Source of the DNA: a bacterium UBA3756
Lineage (GTDB): Bacteria > Bacteroidota > Bacteroidia > Bacteroidales > Bacteroidaceae
Direction of reading: 5' to 3'
NCBI GenBank assembly: GCA_002371695.1
Contig: DFGG01000122.1
Span: 1-12,096 of the forward strand
DNA length: 12,096 nucleotides
Position 1 is the stretch's first letter. Each line of letters opens with the position of its first letter. This document shows positions 1 through 7,784 of this stretch, one piece after another. The position numbers and the translations under genes were made by a program. The notes under the pieces are model-generated. The model saw only the letters and a program-made list of their open reading frames with translations. It had not been told where the DNA came from and did not search any database.

Positions 1-2225
1 GCAATCAGACCGTAGGTAGACTGCAGGGGGTTGCCTGTCTCCACAAGGTTCTCGAAGGCCTTAGGCTCCTCGGCCTGCTCCTTGATCTCGTTCTTGTTGA
101 AGTTGAACATACCGCCCACGTTGAGGGTCAGCTGACCGAAGGTCTTGGTATAGTCGAGGGAAATCTCAAAGCCCTTGCCATTCACCTTACCGGCATTCGT
201 ATAAGGAGCCTCGAAACCGATCAGTGCGGTATAGGCACCGGCACCCGATACCCAGATGTCCTTACGATTCTGCAGGTAGAAGTCGAGCTGGGCATTCAGA
301 CCACCGAAGAGGGTGGCATCGATACCCACATTAAACTTCTGCGCCTTCTCGTTGGTGGGATTCATAGCTGCAATCTGTCCGATGGTTGTCGGAGTATAGC
401 TCACCTCGTAACCTGAACCGAAGGGGTAGTTGGCCACGCCGTGGGATACATCCTGATAGTATGACTGTGTGTAGTACGACCACACGTTGTCGCCGGGCAG
501 ATAGTCGGCATTGATAATACCGAAGCTGGCGCGGAGCTTGAGGAAGTTGACCACGGAGTTGTCCTTCAGGAAGTTCTCATTGGAGAGTACCCAGGCAGCC
601 GATACGGTAGGCGAAAGCTTCCACTTGGTGCCGGGGGCCAGACGGTTGCTACCGGAATAGACCAGTGCCAGCTCAGCGATATAGCGGTTGTCGTAGCCAT
701 AGTGTCCGAGGAACGAGGCGTTCTGGCGGTAGACAGTGTATCCTGTCCTACCCGTGGTGTTCTGATACTCATAGTCCCACTTCAGCTGTCCGTAGACATA
801 ATGCTTCTCTGCGAAGGTACGGTCGAAGTTGAAGCCGGCAGCGAAGATCAGGCGGCGGGCCCAATCGAGCGTGGCGGCATTCTTACTCATCGTACCCGGT
901 GTACCAGCACTCCAGTACTCACCCTTCGAGCCCACACCGGCAGCAGGATAGTTACCGTATGTATAGGTCATCGAGTGGTCCTCATAGAGCGTAGAATAAG
1001 TATCATAACCCAGACGGGCGGTGAAGCTCAGGCCGGGGAGCCATGACTTCAGGTCCTGATTCAGGGTCATGTCGGCAAACAGTGCACGCTCGTGCAGTTT
1101 GTAATAGGCTGCACCCGATGACTGAGCCACAGGGTTGTTGATACCCGAGTGGGTAGACGTACCGCCCCACTCATTGTTCTCATTCTTGATGGGGAAGGCA
1201 CTGGCGGGGATGCTGTACACCATATCCCACAGGTCGGCCTTGGCACTGGCGTCAGTGCTACCGGTGGAAACGGGGCCTCCGGGGCGCGACATCTCACTCA
1301 GGATGCCGAGCATATTGACCTTCAGCATCGTTGTCTCGGTCAGGTCGATATCGAGGTTGGTACGCAGGTTGGCACGCACGTACTTGTCCTGAGTGGAATA
1401 ACCCTCGTTATCGGAGAAGTTCTTGATGAATCCCTTGTCCGACAGCAGGTTAAGCGTCGTATAGTATCGGAAGCGCTCACCGCCACCACTGAACTCAACG
1501 GCCAGCTTGTTGTTGACACCGTTCTTGCGGAAGGTCTCGTCTACCCAGTTCACGTTGGGATACTGATAGGGATACTGACCGCTCTGGAAGGCATTGATCT
1601 CTTCCTGTGTGAAGCGGGGAGCCGCCCCCTCGTTGGCCAGGGCCTCATTGGTAGCGCTGGCGAAGGTGGCACCATTGACGAACTTCGGACGGTTCGACTG
1701 GAAGTTGAACAGGTGGTCGTAGGTGACACGGATGTCACGGCTGTTATACTGTCCGCGCTTGGTGGTGATCAAGATGGCACCGTTGGCACCCTTGTAGCCA
1801 TAGAGAGCCACAGCGGCGGCATCCTTCAGGATCGACACATGATCGACCTCCTCAGGGCTGACAATACTGATGTCGCGCTCTACACCGTCGACCAGAATCA
1901 GCGGCGTGCTGGTGCTCAGACTCTGCAGGCCACGTACATAGAACGTGGGATTCTGCTCAAAATAGGTTCCCGTTCCCTGCAGCGACACCAGACCGTTACC
2001 CTGACCAAGAATCGAGTTGCCGATGTTCTTGGCAGAGCGCTTGTTGACATCCCTGCTGGTAATGACAGAGACAGCTGCCGTGGACTGTGCACGGGAGAAG
2101 TCCTTGTTGGCGCCTACCTCGATGACCTGGTCAACGAAGTCGATGCCGGTGCTGTCCTGCTGTGCCGCTGCCGGCAGGCTGATGCCTGCGAGCAGTGATA
2201 GCACAAATATATCTTTTTTCTTCAT
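1..2225 (-). CDS. Second SusC/RagA-like TonB-dependent outer membrane transporter, no N-terminal regulatory domain (3' end outside window)
   Basis: TonB-dependent outer-membrane transporter of the SusC/RagA family, expected to import glycan fragments together with a SusD-type lipoprotein. The first 741 codons are visible with no stop; the end lies beyond the left edge. Residues 1-22 are a signal peptide (MKKKD, then a hydrophobic run ending PAAAQ). A TonB-box-like stretch (VIEVG) at about 34-38 follows at once, then a plug domain to about residue 158 with the family motifs LILVDGVERD (109-118) and KGANGAILITTKRG (145-158). The rest is beta-barrel sequence rich in Tyr, Asn and Gly. The roughly 80-residue carboxypeptidase-D-like domain found in the neighbouring SusC is missing, although the signal peptide and the susD stop 46 bp upstream leave no room for a longer start. 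It is probably co-transcribed with susC-susD, and a partner susD would be expected past the left edge. The family call is firm; the substrate is unknown. Confidence 0.93.
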   Translation of the reverse strand, partial: MKKKDIFVLSLLAGISLPAAAQQDSTGIDFVDQVIEVGANKDFSRAQSTAAVSVITSRDVNKRSAKNIGNSILGQGNGLVSLQGTGTYFEQNPTFYVRGLQSLSTSTPLILVDGVERDISIVSPEEVDHVSILKDAAAVALYGYKGANGAILITTKRGQYNSRDIRVTYDHLFNFQSNRPKFVNGATFASATNEALANEGAAPRFTQEEINAFQSGQYPYQYPNVNWVDETFRKNGVNNKLAVEFSGGGERFRYYTTLNLLSDKGFIKNFSDNEGYSTQDKYVRANLRTNLDIDLTETTMLKVNMLGILSEMSRPGGPVSTGSTDASAKADLWDMVYSIPASAFPIKNENNEWGGTSTHSGINNPVAQSSGAAYYKLHERALFADMTLNQDLKSWLPGLSFTARLGYDTYSTLYEDHSMTYTYGNYPAAGVGSKGEYWSAGTPGTMSKNAATLDWARRLIFAAGFNFDRTFAEKHYVYGQLKWDYEYQNTTGRTGYTVYRQNASFLGHYGYDNRYIAELALVYSGSNRLAPGTKWKLSPTVSAAWVLSNENFLKDNSVVNFLKLRASFGIINADYLPGDNVWSYYTQSYYQDVSHGVANYPFGSGYEVSYTPTTIGQIAAMNPTNEKAQKFNVGIDATLFGGLNAQLDFYLQNRKDIWVSGAGAYTALIGFEAPYTNAGKVNGKGFEISLDYTKTFGQLTLNVGGMFNFNKNEIKEQAEEPKAFENLVETGNPLQSTYGLI

Positions 2226-2231
2226 AATCTT

Positions 2232-2263
2232 TTCAATTTTTCAATTCTTCAATCTTTTAATCT
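2232..2263. repeat. Four tandem 8-bp repeat units before the second susC
   Basis: On the plus strand the units are TTCAATTT, TTCAATTC, TTCAATCT and TTTAATCT, with exact 8-bp spacing. They fill nearly all of the 46-bp gap between the susD stop and the ATG of the second susC. On the coding strand this gives an A-rich leader with repeated ATTGAA, immediately in front of a start that has no Shine-Dalgarno sequence. A- and U-rich leaders commonly stand in for Shine-Dalgarno sequences in Bacteroidetes. Whether the unit number varies between strains is not visible here. Confidence 0.75.
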
Positions 2264-2271
2264 TAAAAGAA

Positions 2272-4344
2272 TTACCATCCGGGATTCTGCACAAGACCGT
2301 AGCCCTTGTTGATCTCCGTAATCGGCAGCGGGAAGAGGAACCACTTGAGCACCTCCTTGTCGGTAGGACTATAATCCCAAAGCACGCGGCTGCGGTTCTG
2401 CAGTTCGAAGGTGCTGAACTCGAAGCGGTTGGGCTCGGCTACGCCATTGGGCTTGTCGGCACCGATATAGGCACGGATGTTGTGCTCCCAGTTCTGACCA
2501 ATCTGAATCAGACGGTAGGTGAGCAGACCATGCAGTTTCTTGGTCATCCAGTCGCCGCGCTTGTAGCGGATCATGTCATAGTAGCGGTTATTGCTCATAC
2601 CCAACTCACAGGCACGCTCGCGGAGAATCTCCTCGATGACGTCGGCCTTGTTGTTCATGTCGGGCTTCACAGCAGCCTTCGACTTGCTGATGCTGACCTT
2701 CAGTCCCTTCATACCGACACGTGCACGCACCTCGTCGACATACTTCAGGGCCTCGTTCAGCTGGTCACACTGTGCCAGACACTCGGCATACATCAGGAGC
2801 ATCTCGTCGTAGCTGAGGTAAACCCACTGAGTGAACTTACCATAGTACTCAGTACCGAGATAGTACTTGATGGTACCATAACCAGTCGGGAAGCGCTGTG
2901 TATCCTGCTCCACGATGCGGCCTGTCTCATCGGCCACCTGGAAGCCTTCATGATAGCCACCGACCCAGAGCTCATAGAGTTCGCCCTCGGAGACACCCGA
3001 CGTCCAGTTCAGACGCTCAGACTGACCATTGACGATAGCGTTCTCATACAGACGCGGGTCACGGCTGGCCACACGCTGCACAGCACCGCCACGACCTTTC
3101 TTATACTCAAAGAAGAGCTTACCCTTCTCGCCATTGATATTGCCTGCGGCCATATCACCTTCCCAATCGAACGGTGTACCATCGCTCCAACCGAACATAT
3201 CAACATACTCCTGAGTAGGACCGTAAGAGTGACGATACGGACCATCGCTAGCAAAGCCAGGACCTACGAAGGTAGGCCAAGAGTAGGAAGCGGCCTTACT
3301 GGTAGCACCAGCAACACGCGTGCAGTGCAGAATCTCACGGCTGCCCTGCTGCACATAACCCATGCGGTAAGCCTGGCGATAGGCATCGGGGGTAGAGGCC
3401 GTAGCCTGGTTCAGCTGGTAGTAGTTGCCATTGGCAGCATTAGCGGCCATGAAGTCCTGACAAGCCTGAAGGGCACGCTGCCAGCGCTCCTGCTTGAAGC
3501 CGCCATGCCATACGATGCTGTCCTTCTCTGCCTCTGAAGTACCACCATAATAGCCCTGGTCGGCATTGTAAAGCGGTGAAGCATTGAACAGGAGTATCTT
3601 AGCCTTCAGTGCCATGGCACCTGCTGCTGTCCAACGACCGGTGTTGTTGGTGGCGTCGGTATCGATAGTATTGCCATTGTAAGCCCAACGCAGATCAGGA
3701 ATGGCCTCGTCGAGCAGACCAACCATGAAGTTGGCTGTATTCTCGGCCGTGGCACGACGCGTGTTAAGGCTACCCTCTGTACCAGTGTAAGTGTGATCAA
3801 CGATAGGCAGACCACCATACACAGAATAGAGGTCGAAATAGCGTGCGGCGATGATACACTTGGCCTGAGCCACCATGTTCTTCTTCTCGGCATCAGTCAG
3901 GCCGGGCACACGGTCGATATTCTCAATCAGCAGCCAGCAGTGGTGAACAGCCTCCCACACCTTGTCGTTGTTATACGAGATAGCTGCTTCATCGTTGGCT
4001 GTCAGCGCATTAGAGTAATACTTGGTGTATGCCTGAGAGCCACTGAAGTGCTGATGATAGCAATCGGTAAAAGCATCGAGCTTAGAGTTCCAGTAACTCT
4101 GGCTCCAGGGCGAACCTGTGGGGTTCTTAAACGGAAGACCGTAGTATTGCAGCACGTAGCAACCTACGAGGAACTGCTTGGTGTATTCGGCACTGTTGAA
4201 CACGGTGTCGAGTGTTACAGTTCCACCTGGAGCCTTCTCAATAAAGGCATCACCGAACTTCACGTCGTCGGTGCATGCCGTGAACGCCATATTGCCTACG
4301 GCAAGGGCCACGGCTCCAGCAACTATTTTATGATGTAATTTCAT
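2272..4344 (-). CDS. SusD/RagB family outer-membrane glycan-binding lipoprotein
   Basis: Surface lipoprotein expected to cap the SusC barrel and capture oligosaccharides for import. It is 690 residues, somewhat longer than common family members (about 500-600). The signal peptide ends in a lipobox (FTAC, Cys24). The acidic residues right after the cysteine (TDD) resemble the Bacteroidetes surface-export signal. Family features include the ARDPRLYEN-type stretch (here SRDPRLYENAIVNG, mid-protein), a TPR-like helix with LNEALKYVDEVRARVGM at about 527-545, ILRERACELG at about 573-582, and the typical ending FPLPITEINKG...VQNPGW. It starts 28 bp after the susC stop across a very AT-rich gap with no terminator, so it is translated from the same transcript. 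AAAAAGG lies about 10 nt before the ATG and is the only weak ribosome-binding candidate. Glycan specificity cannot be read from the sequence. Confidence 0.96.
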   Translation of the reverse strand: MKLHHKIVAGAVALAVGNMAFTACTDDVKFGDAFIEKAPGGTVTLDTVFNSAEYTKQFLVGCYVLQYYGLPFKNPTGSPWSQSYWNSKLDAFTDCYHQHFSGSQAYTKYYSNALTANDEAAISYNNDKVWEAVHHCWLLIENIDRVPGLTDAEKKNMVAQAKCIIAARYFDLYSVYGGLPIVDHTYTGTEGSLNTRRATAENTANFMVGLLDEAIPDLRWAYNGNTIDTDATNNTGRWTAAGAMALKAKILLFNASPLYNADQGYYGGTSEAEKDSIVWHGGFKQERWQRALQACQDFMAANAANGNYYQLNQATASTPDAYRQAYRMGYVQQGSREILHCTRVAGATSKAASYSWPTFVGPGFASDGPYRHSYGPTQEYVDMFGWSDGTPFDWEGDMAAGNINGEKGKLFFEYKKGRGGAVQRVASRDPRLYENAIVNGQSERLNWTSGVSEGELYELWVGGYHEGFQVADETGRIVEQDTQRFPTGYGTIKYYLGTEYYGKFTQWVYLSYDEMLLMYAECLAQCDQLNEALKYVDEVRARVGMKGLKVSISKSKAAVKPDMNNKADVIEEILRERACELGMSNNRYYDMIRYKRGDWMTKKLHGLLTYRLIQIGQNWEHNIRAYIGADKPNGVAEPNRFEFSTFELQNRSRVLWDYSPTDKEVLKWFLFPLPITEINKGYGLVQNPGW

Positions 4345-4372
4345 AATTGTATACCTTTTTATATATTATATA

Positions 4373-7300
4373 TTAGAATCCAAGCTTGATACTTGCAGTA
4401 TAAGTACGCTGCAGAGGATATGATGGTGTGGAGCTGGCACGAGCCTCAGGGTCACCGAACTTATACGGGGTGATGGTGAAGAGGTTGTAACCGCTCAGGG
4501 CGAGCTGCAGCTGGTTCAGACCAATCTTCTTCATGAAGGGGAACTTGAAGTCGTAGGCAATCTGAATGGTCTTCAGACGCAGATACTTGGCATCCTTCTC
4601 GAACAGGGTTGAGTTAGTATAGTTCTGAAGGGCGTTGGTCCAGGTAGCACGCGGATACTCGGCATTCGGATCAGGATTCGCGGATGTCCAAGTGTTGTCG
4701 AGGTGATACTGCAGCAGACCACCGTTATTCTCGGTGTTACGGTTGTGGAACGGACGCATGAAGACGTCGCCCAACACACGGCTCACAGCCCATGCACCGG
4801 TAAACTGTGCACTGAAGGAGATATTCTTGTAATACAGAGCGAGATTCAGACCTGCGATATATTGCGGGTCGTCGGTATAGCCGTAGTCACGGCTCTGGTC
4901 GTTACCGTCGATCTTGCCGTCCTTGTCGAGGTCGACATAGACACAGTCACCAGGCTTCAGATTCGACACGAGCTGAGTGGGGAACGGCGTACCGAACTCC
5001 TTCTCATAGTCGGCCTCAGCACCCTCATAATAGAACTTCCAGAACTTATACTGTGAGCGGGCGCCGATACGGTGGCCGGCAGTATACATATAGTCGTTCT
5101 TCTGAGGAGCCTGACGGTCCTCGATGATCTCGTTCTGGTTGTGCGAGAGGTTCACCTTCACAGAATAGCGGAAATCGGAACCTATCTTATCCTGCCAGTT
5201 GACCGACACCTCCCAACCGTGGCTGTCCACGATACCGAAGTTGGCGTATGGGGGTGTAAAGCCGATGAACGACGGGATGCGGCGGTCGATAGCCAGAATG
5301 TTGGTACGATGCTCCTTATAGTAGTCGAACACCGTGCGCAGACGGTCGTCGAAGAAGTTCATGTCGAAACCGTAGTCCTGCTTGAAGGCCTTCTCCCATG
5401 TTACCTCGGGATTGTTCTTACTGGCCTCGTATGCACCCTTGGTAGCTGTACCGTTCTCAACACCGAACAGGTAGGCGTAAGCCACTGCGTAGTCGGAGTT
5501 ACTTTCGCGGAAACCGCGCTCCCAAAGAGCCGTCTGGTTCACATTGTACGGGTCGGCCATATACATGAATCGGCTACCACCGATCTTATCGTTACCCACG
5601 AGACCCCACGATGCACGGAGCTTGAGGAAGCTGACCACTTTCTTGATAGGTTTGAAGAAAGGCTCGTCGCTGACCACCCAACCTACAGAACCAGCAGGGA
5701 ACGAACCGAAGCGCTTGCCAGGGGCGAAGTTCTCGGAACCATTGTAACCGAAGTTGAACTCTGCCATATAGCGGTTGTTCCAGTCATAAGTCACACGGGC
5801 TACCAGACCAACGTACGTACGTGGAATATCAGAATAGGTACCGCTGATGTAGTACTCCTTACTCTGGTTGTAAAGAGCCAGGGCGGTGATAGTGTGCATG
5901 CCAAACGAACGGTTATAGTTCAGCGAACCCTCAGCATACCAGTTACGGGCCTTGCCACTCTGTCCGTTGCTGTAGGTGGGCTCTGTATCATCACCAGACA
6001 TACGGTAGAGAATCTGGTTGCCATCCTCGTAATAAACCGGGGTATAGGTAGCTGCAGAGTTCAGGATTTCCTTCTGCACCGAGTAGGCACTGTTGTAAGA
6101 ACCTTTAAGCTTGATAGACAGACCCTTGGTGATGAAGTCAAGCTTCTGGTCGAGTACCAGGTCCATCTGCAACTTATTGTTATTATTATGGTAAGCACCA
6201 GGCTGTGTCATGGCGTAAGCCATCGGGGTGCCACCCGTAAAGGGCAGGATGGCCGTTGGATTATCCTTGTCGATGGAGATATTGTCGGAAGTAGCATTGC
6301 TGTTGACAATATACTTGCCATCCACAAAGCCAGGACTGCTGAACGGGGTAGCCCAGTAGACCTCCTTCACCAGCTGGTCGGAGCTCTGACCGGAGTGGGG
6401 ACGAGCCTGCTGGTCCACCTTACCAGAGATGTTGAAGCTCAGCAAGGTGGTCTTAGTCACGTTCAGGTCGAGATTCGAACGATAGTTGAAACGCTTGTAG
6501 CTATAGCCGAAGTCGTAAGGACGGTCGAACTCCTTGAAGAGACCATCCTGTGTGAACATACCTGCAGAGATAAAGTACTTCACGGTCTTGTTACCACCAG
6601 AGATATTCACGTTGTGCTGCTGCTGCAGGGTCACATCCTTCATGATATAGTCAGACCAGTTCATGCTCGGGAAGCGGATAGGATCGCTGCCGTCCTTAAA
6701 TTTCTGGATGACCTTGTCGGAGAACTCTGTCGATGTTCCATCGTTGTTATGCATGGCATTGTGGAACATGGCGTAGTCGTAAGAAGAAGCCATCTTAACC
6801 ATACTCGTAGGCGTCAAGGCTGAGAAGGAGACATTGAAAGAAATCTTTGCCTTACCCTCTGCACCGCGCTTGGTGGTAATCAGCACTACGCCGTTAGCAC
6901 CACGCACACCGAACACAGCCGTTGCGGAGGCATCCTTCAGAACGGTGACGCTCTCAATTTCGTTGGGGTCGATATCCCACATTTCACGCTCTACACCGTC
7001 GACCTGAATCAGAGGCGAGGAGTCACCCCATGTTCCCTGACCACGGACGAAGATCTGAGCAGCGTCCTTACCAGGCTCACCAGAAGTCTGCACAGTGGTC
7101 ACACCCGAGAGCTGACCTGCGAGCACGTTGTTCACAGAAGACACTGGCGTACGGGTCAGTTCCTCTGACTTCACCGACGACAGAGCACCGGTGACGGTCA
7201 CCTTCTTCTGCACACCGTAAGCCACAACCTCAACGCCCTGCAGCATGGTGGACTCCTCCTCGAGGGTTACCTTCATGCCGTTGGCGGCCTTGACGATTTT

Positions 7301-7600
7301 CTCCTTGTAGCCGACGAACGAGATTTTCAACTGCGTGCCAGGCTTTACCTTAAGGGTAAAGTTACCGTCAAAGTCGGTCACTGTACCAGTAGTAGTCTGG
7401 GCTCCGACGACGAGGACGCTAGCACCGATAACTGCCTCACCCGTGTTGTCAACCACCGTACCGGAAACACTCTCCGCTTGCTGCACGTTCTGCACGGCTG
7501 CATGCACAGGGTTCATCCCGGTAGAGGGCACCAACAACATTGCCGACACAAGGGCGGCAAAAGGTAGGGCCTTACCTTTGATAAACTTCAAATTATTCAT
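4373..7600 (-). CDS. SusC/RagA family TonB-linked outer membrane transporter (full length)
   Basis: TonB-dependent outer-membrane transporter of a polysaccharide utilization locus, working with the adjacent SusD. It is 1075 residues, normal for the family. Domains in order: signal peptide (1 to about 35, ending HAA); a carboxypeptidase-D-regulatory-like beta domain at about 45-117 (SGTVVDNTGEAVIGASVLV, FDGNFTLKV, SFVGYKEK); a TonB-box-like segment (GVEVVAYG, 122-129); a plug at about 135-246 with SPLIQVDGVERE and RGANGVVLITTKRG; and a beta-barrel ending in the aromatic-terminated strand ASIKLGF. The ATG was chosen because it gives the signal peptide and lies about 60 nt downstream of a TAnnTTTG promoter element. 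No Shine-Dalgarno sequence is visible. It is the first gene of a susC-susD-susC operon. The gap before it holds the terminator of the lyase-like gene and two inverted repeats, suggesting independent, inducible control. Confidence 0.97.
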   Translation of the reverse strand: MNNLKFIKGKALPFAALVSAMLLVPSTGMNPVHAAVQNVQQAESVSGTVVDNTGEAVIGASVLVVGAQTTTGTVTDFDGNFTLKVKPGTQLKISFVGYKEKIVKAANGMKVTLEEESTMLQGVEVVAYGVQKKVTVTGALSSVKSEELTRTPVSSVNNVLAGQLSGVTTVQTSGEPGKDAAQIFVRGQGTWGDSSPLIQVDGVEREMWDIDPNEIESVTVLKDASATAVFGVRGANGVVLITTKRGAEGKAKISFNVSFSALTPTSMVKMASSYDYAMFHNAMHNNDGTSTEFSDKVIQKFKDGSDPIRFPSMNWSDYIMKDVTLQQQHNVNISGGNKTVKYFISAGMFTQDGLFKEFDRPYDFGYSYKRFNYRSNLDLNVTKTTLLSFNISGKVDQQARPHSGQSSDQLVKEVYWATPFSSPGFVDGKYIVNSNATSDNISIDKDNPTAILPFTGGTPMAYAMTQPGAYHNNNNKLQMDLVLDQKLDFITKGLSIKLKGSYNSAYSVQKEILNSAATYTPVYYEDGNQILYRMSGDDTEPTYSNGQSGKARNWYAEGSLNYNRSFGMHTITALALYNQSKEYYISGTYSDIPRTYVGLVARVTYDWNNRYMAEFNFGYNGSENFAPGKRFGSFPAGSVGWVVSDEPFFKPIKKVVSFLKLRASWGLVGNDKIGGSRFMYMADPYNVNQTALWERGFRESNSDYAVAYAYLFGVENGTATKGAYEASKNNPEVTWEKAFKQDYGFDMNFFDDRLRTVFDYYKEHRTNILAIDRRIPSFIGFTPPYANFGIVDSHGWEVSVNWQDKIGSDFRYSVKVNLSHNQNEIIEDRQAPQKNDYMYTAGHRIGARSQYKFWKFYYEGAEADYEKEFGTPFPTQLVSNLKPGDCVYVDLDKDGKIDGNDQSRDYGYTDDPQYIAGLNLALYYKNISFSAQFTGAWAVSRVLGDVFMRPFHNRNTENNGGLLQYHLDNTWTSANPDPNAEYPRATWTNALQNYTNSTLFEKDAKYLRLKTIQIAYDFKFPFMKKIGLNQLQLALSGYNLFTITPYKFGDPEARASSTPSYPLQRTYTASIKLGF

Positions 7601-7666
7601 ACATTTGTTATTAATAGTTATATAATTGTAAGCACACTAAGTCGCTTGACAAAGTAGTTTCGGTTG

Positions 7667-7674
7667 CAAAAATA
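7667..7674 (-). promoter_or_regulatory. Predicted promoter -7 element of the susC operon
   Basis: Read on the minus strand this is TATTTTTG, an exact match to the Bacteroidetes -7 consensus TAnnTTTG. It lies about 67 nt before the susC ATG, so the leader would be about 60 nt. No clear TTG/TTTG -33 element sits about 20 nt upstream; that position is occupied by an inverted repeat. A good -7 with a poor -33 would fit an activator-dependent promoter, as is usual for PUL operons, but that is inference. Confidence 0.6.
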
Positions 7675-7677
7675 CAA

Positions 7678-7697
7678 ATAATATTTGGAAATATTAT
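7678..7697. promoter_or_regulatory. Perfect 9-bp inverted repeat overlapping the susC promoter
   Basis: The arms ATAATATTT and AAATATTAT are exact reverse complements separated by two bases (GG). The element lies directly upstream of the predicted -7 box, over the position where a -33 element would be. It could be an operator for a dimeric regulator. The DNA is AT-rich, which raises the chance of a coincidental repeat. Confidence 0.45.
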
Positions 7698-7709
7698 AAA
7701 AAGGAAACT

Positions 7710-7734
7710 AAATTTGATGATTTAAATCAAATTT
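7710..7734. promoter_or_regulatory. AT-rich inverted repeat upstream of the susC promoter
   Basis: The arms AAATTTG (7710-7716) and CAAATTT (7728-7734) flank a spacer that contains most of the perfect palindrome GATTTAAATC (7719-7728). The element centres about 60 bp upstream of the predicted transcription start, a usual place for an activator site. No regulator gene is present in the window to pair it with. Confidence 0.4.
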
Positions 7735-7749
7735 TATAGTTAAAATAGC

Positions 7750-7773
7750 AAAAAGGAGGGCAAACGGCCCTCC
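7750..7773 (-). terminator. Intrinsic terminator of the lyase-like gene
   Basis: Read on the minus strand, GGAGGGC-type arms (7755-7761 with 7767-7773) form a perfect 7-bp GC-rich stem with a 5-nt loop, followed by a run of five T. It starts 11 nt after the stop codon of the lyase-like gene, and separates that gene from the susC operon. Confidence 0.85.
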
Positions 7774-7784
7774 CCTTTGCGCTT

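Noticed and set aside
1149..2198. A 349-codon open frame on the plus strand
   Set aside because: It is the mirror of the second susC plug and barrel region, without any protein-family character or initiation signals.
2017..3537. A 506-codon open frame on the plus strand
   Set aside because: It is antisense to susD and to the start of the second susC, crosses the gap between them, and its translation resembles no family; both sense genes are clearly real.
4345..4372. TATATA-rich near-palindrome between susC and susD
   Set aside because: It is alternating A/T with almost no loop and no GC stem, so neither a terminator nor a convincing operator; probably just an AT-rich intercistronic gap.
5811..5822. 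Alternating ACGT palindrome (three ACGT units)
   Set aside because: It is inside the susC coding sequence and simply encodes part of a Thr-Tyr-Val stretch; there is no second copy or regulatory context.
5072..6823. A 583-codon open frame on the plus strand
   Set aside because: It lies wholly opposite the conserved susC barrel, has no recognisable domains, no signal or start context, and its length is explained by codon bias of the real gene on the other strand.
7750..7773. The GC-rich hairpin as a riboswitch or attenuator for susC
   Set aside because: It lies upstream of the predicted susC transcription start and right after the preceding stop codon with a T-run, so it is a plain terminator.
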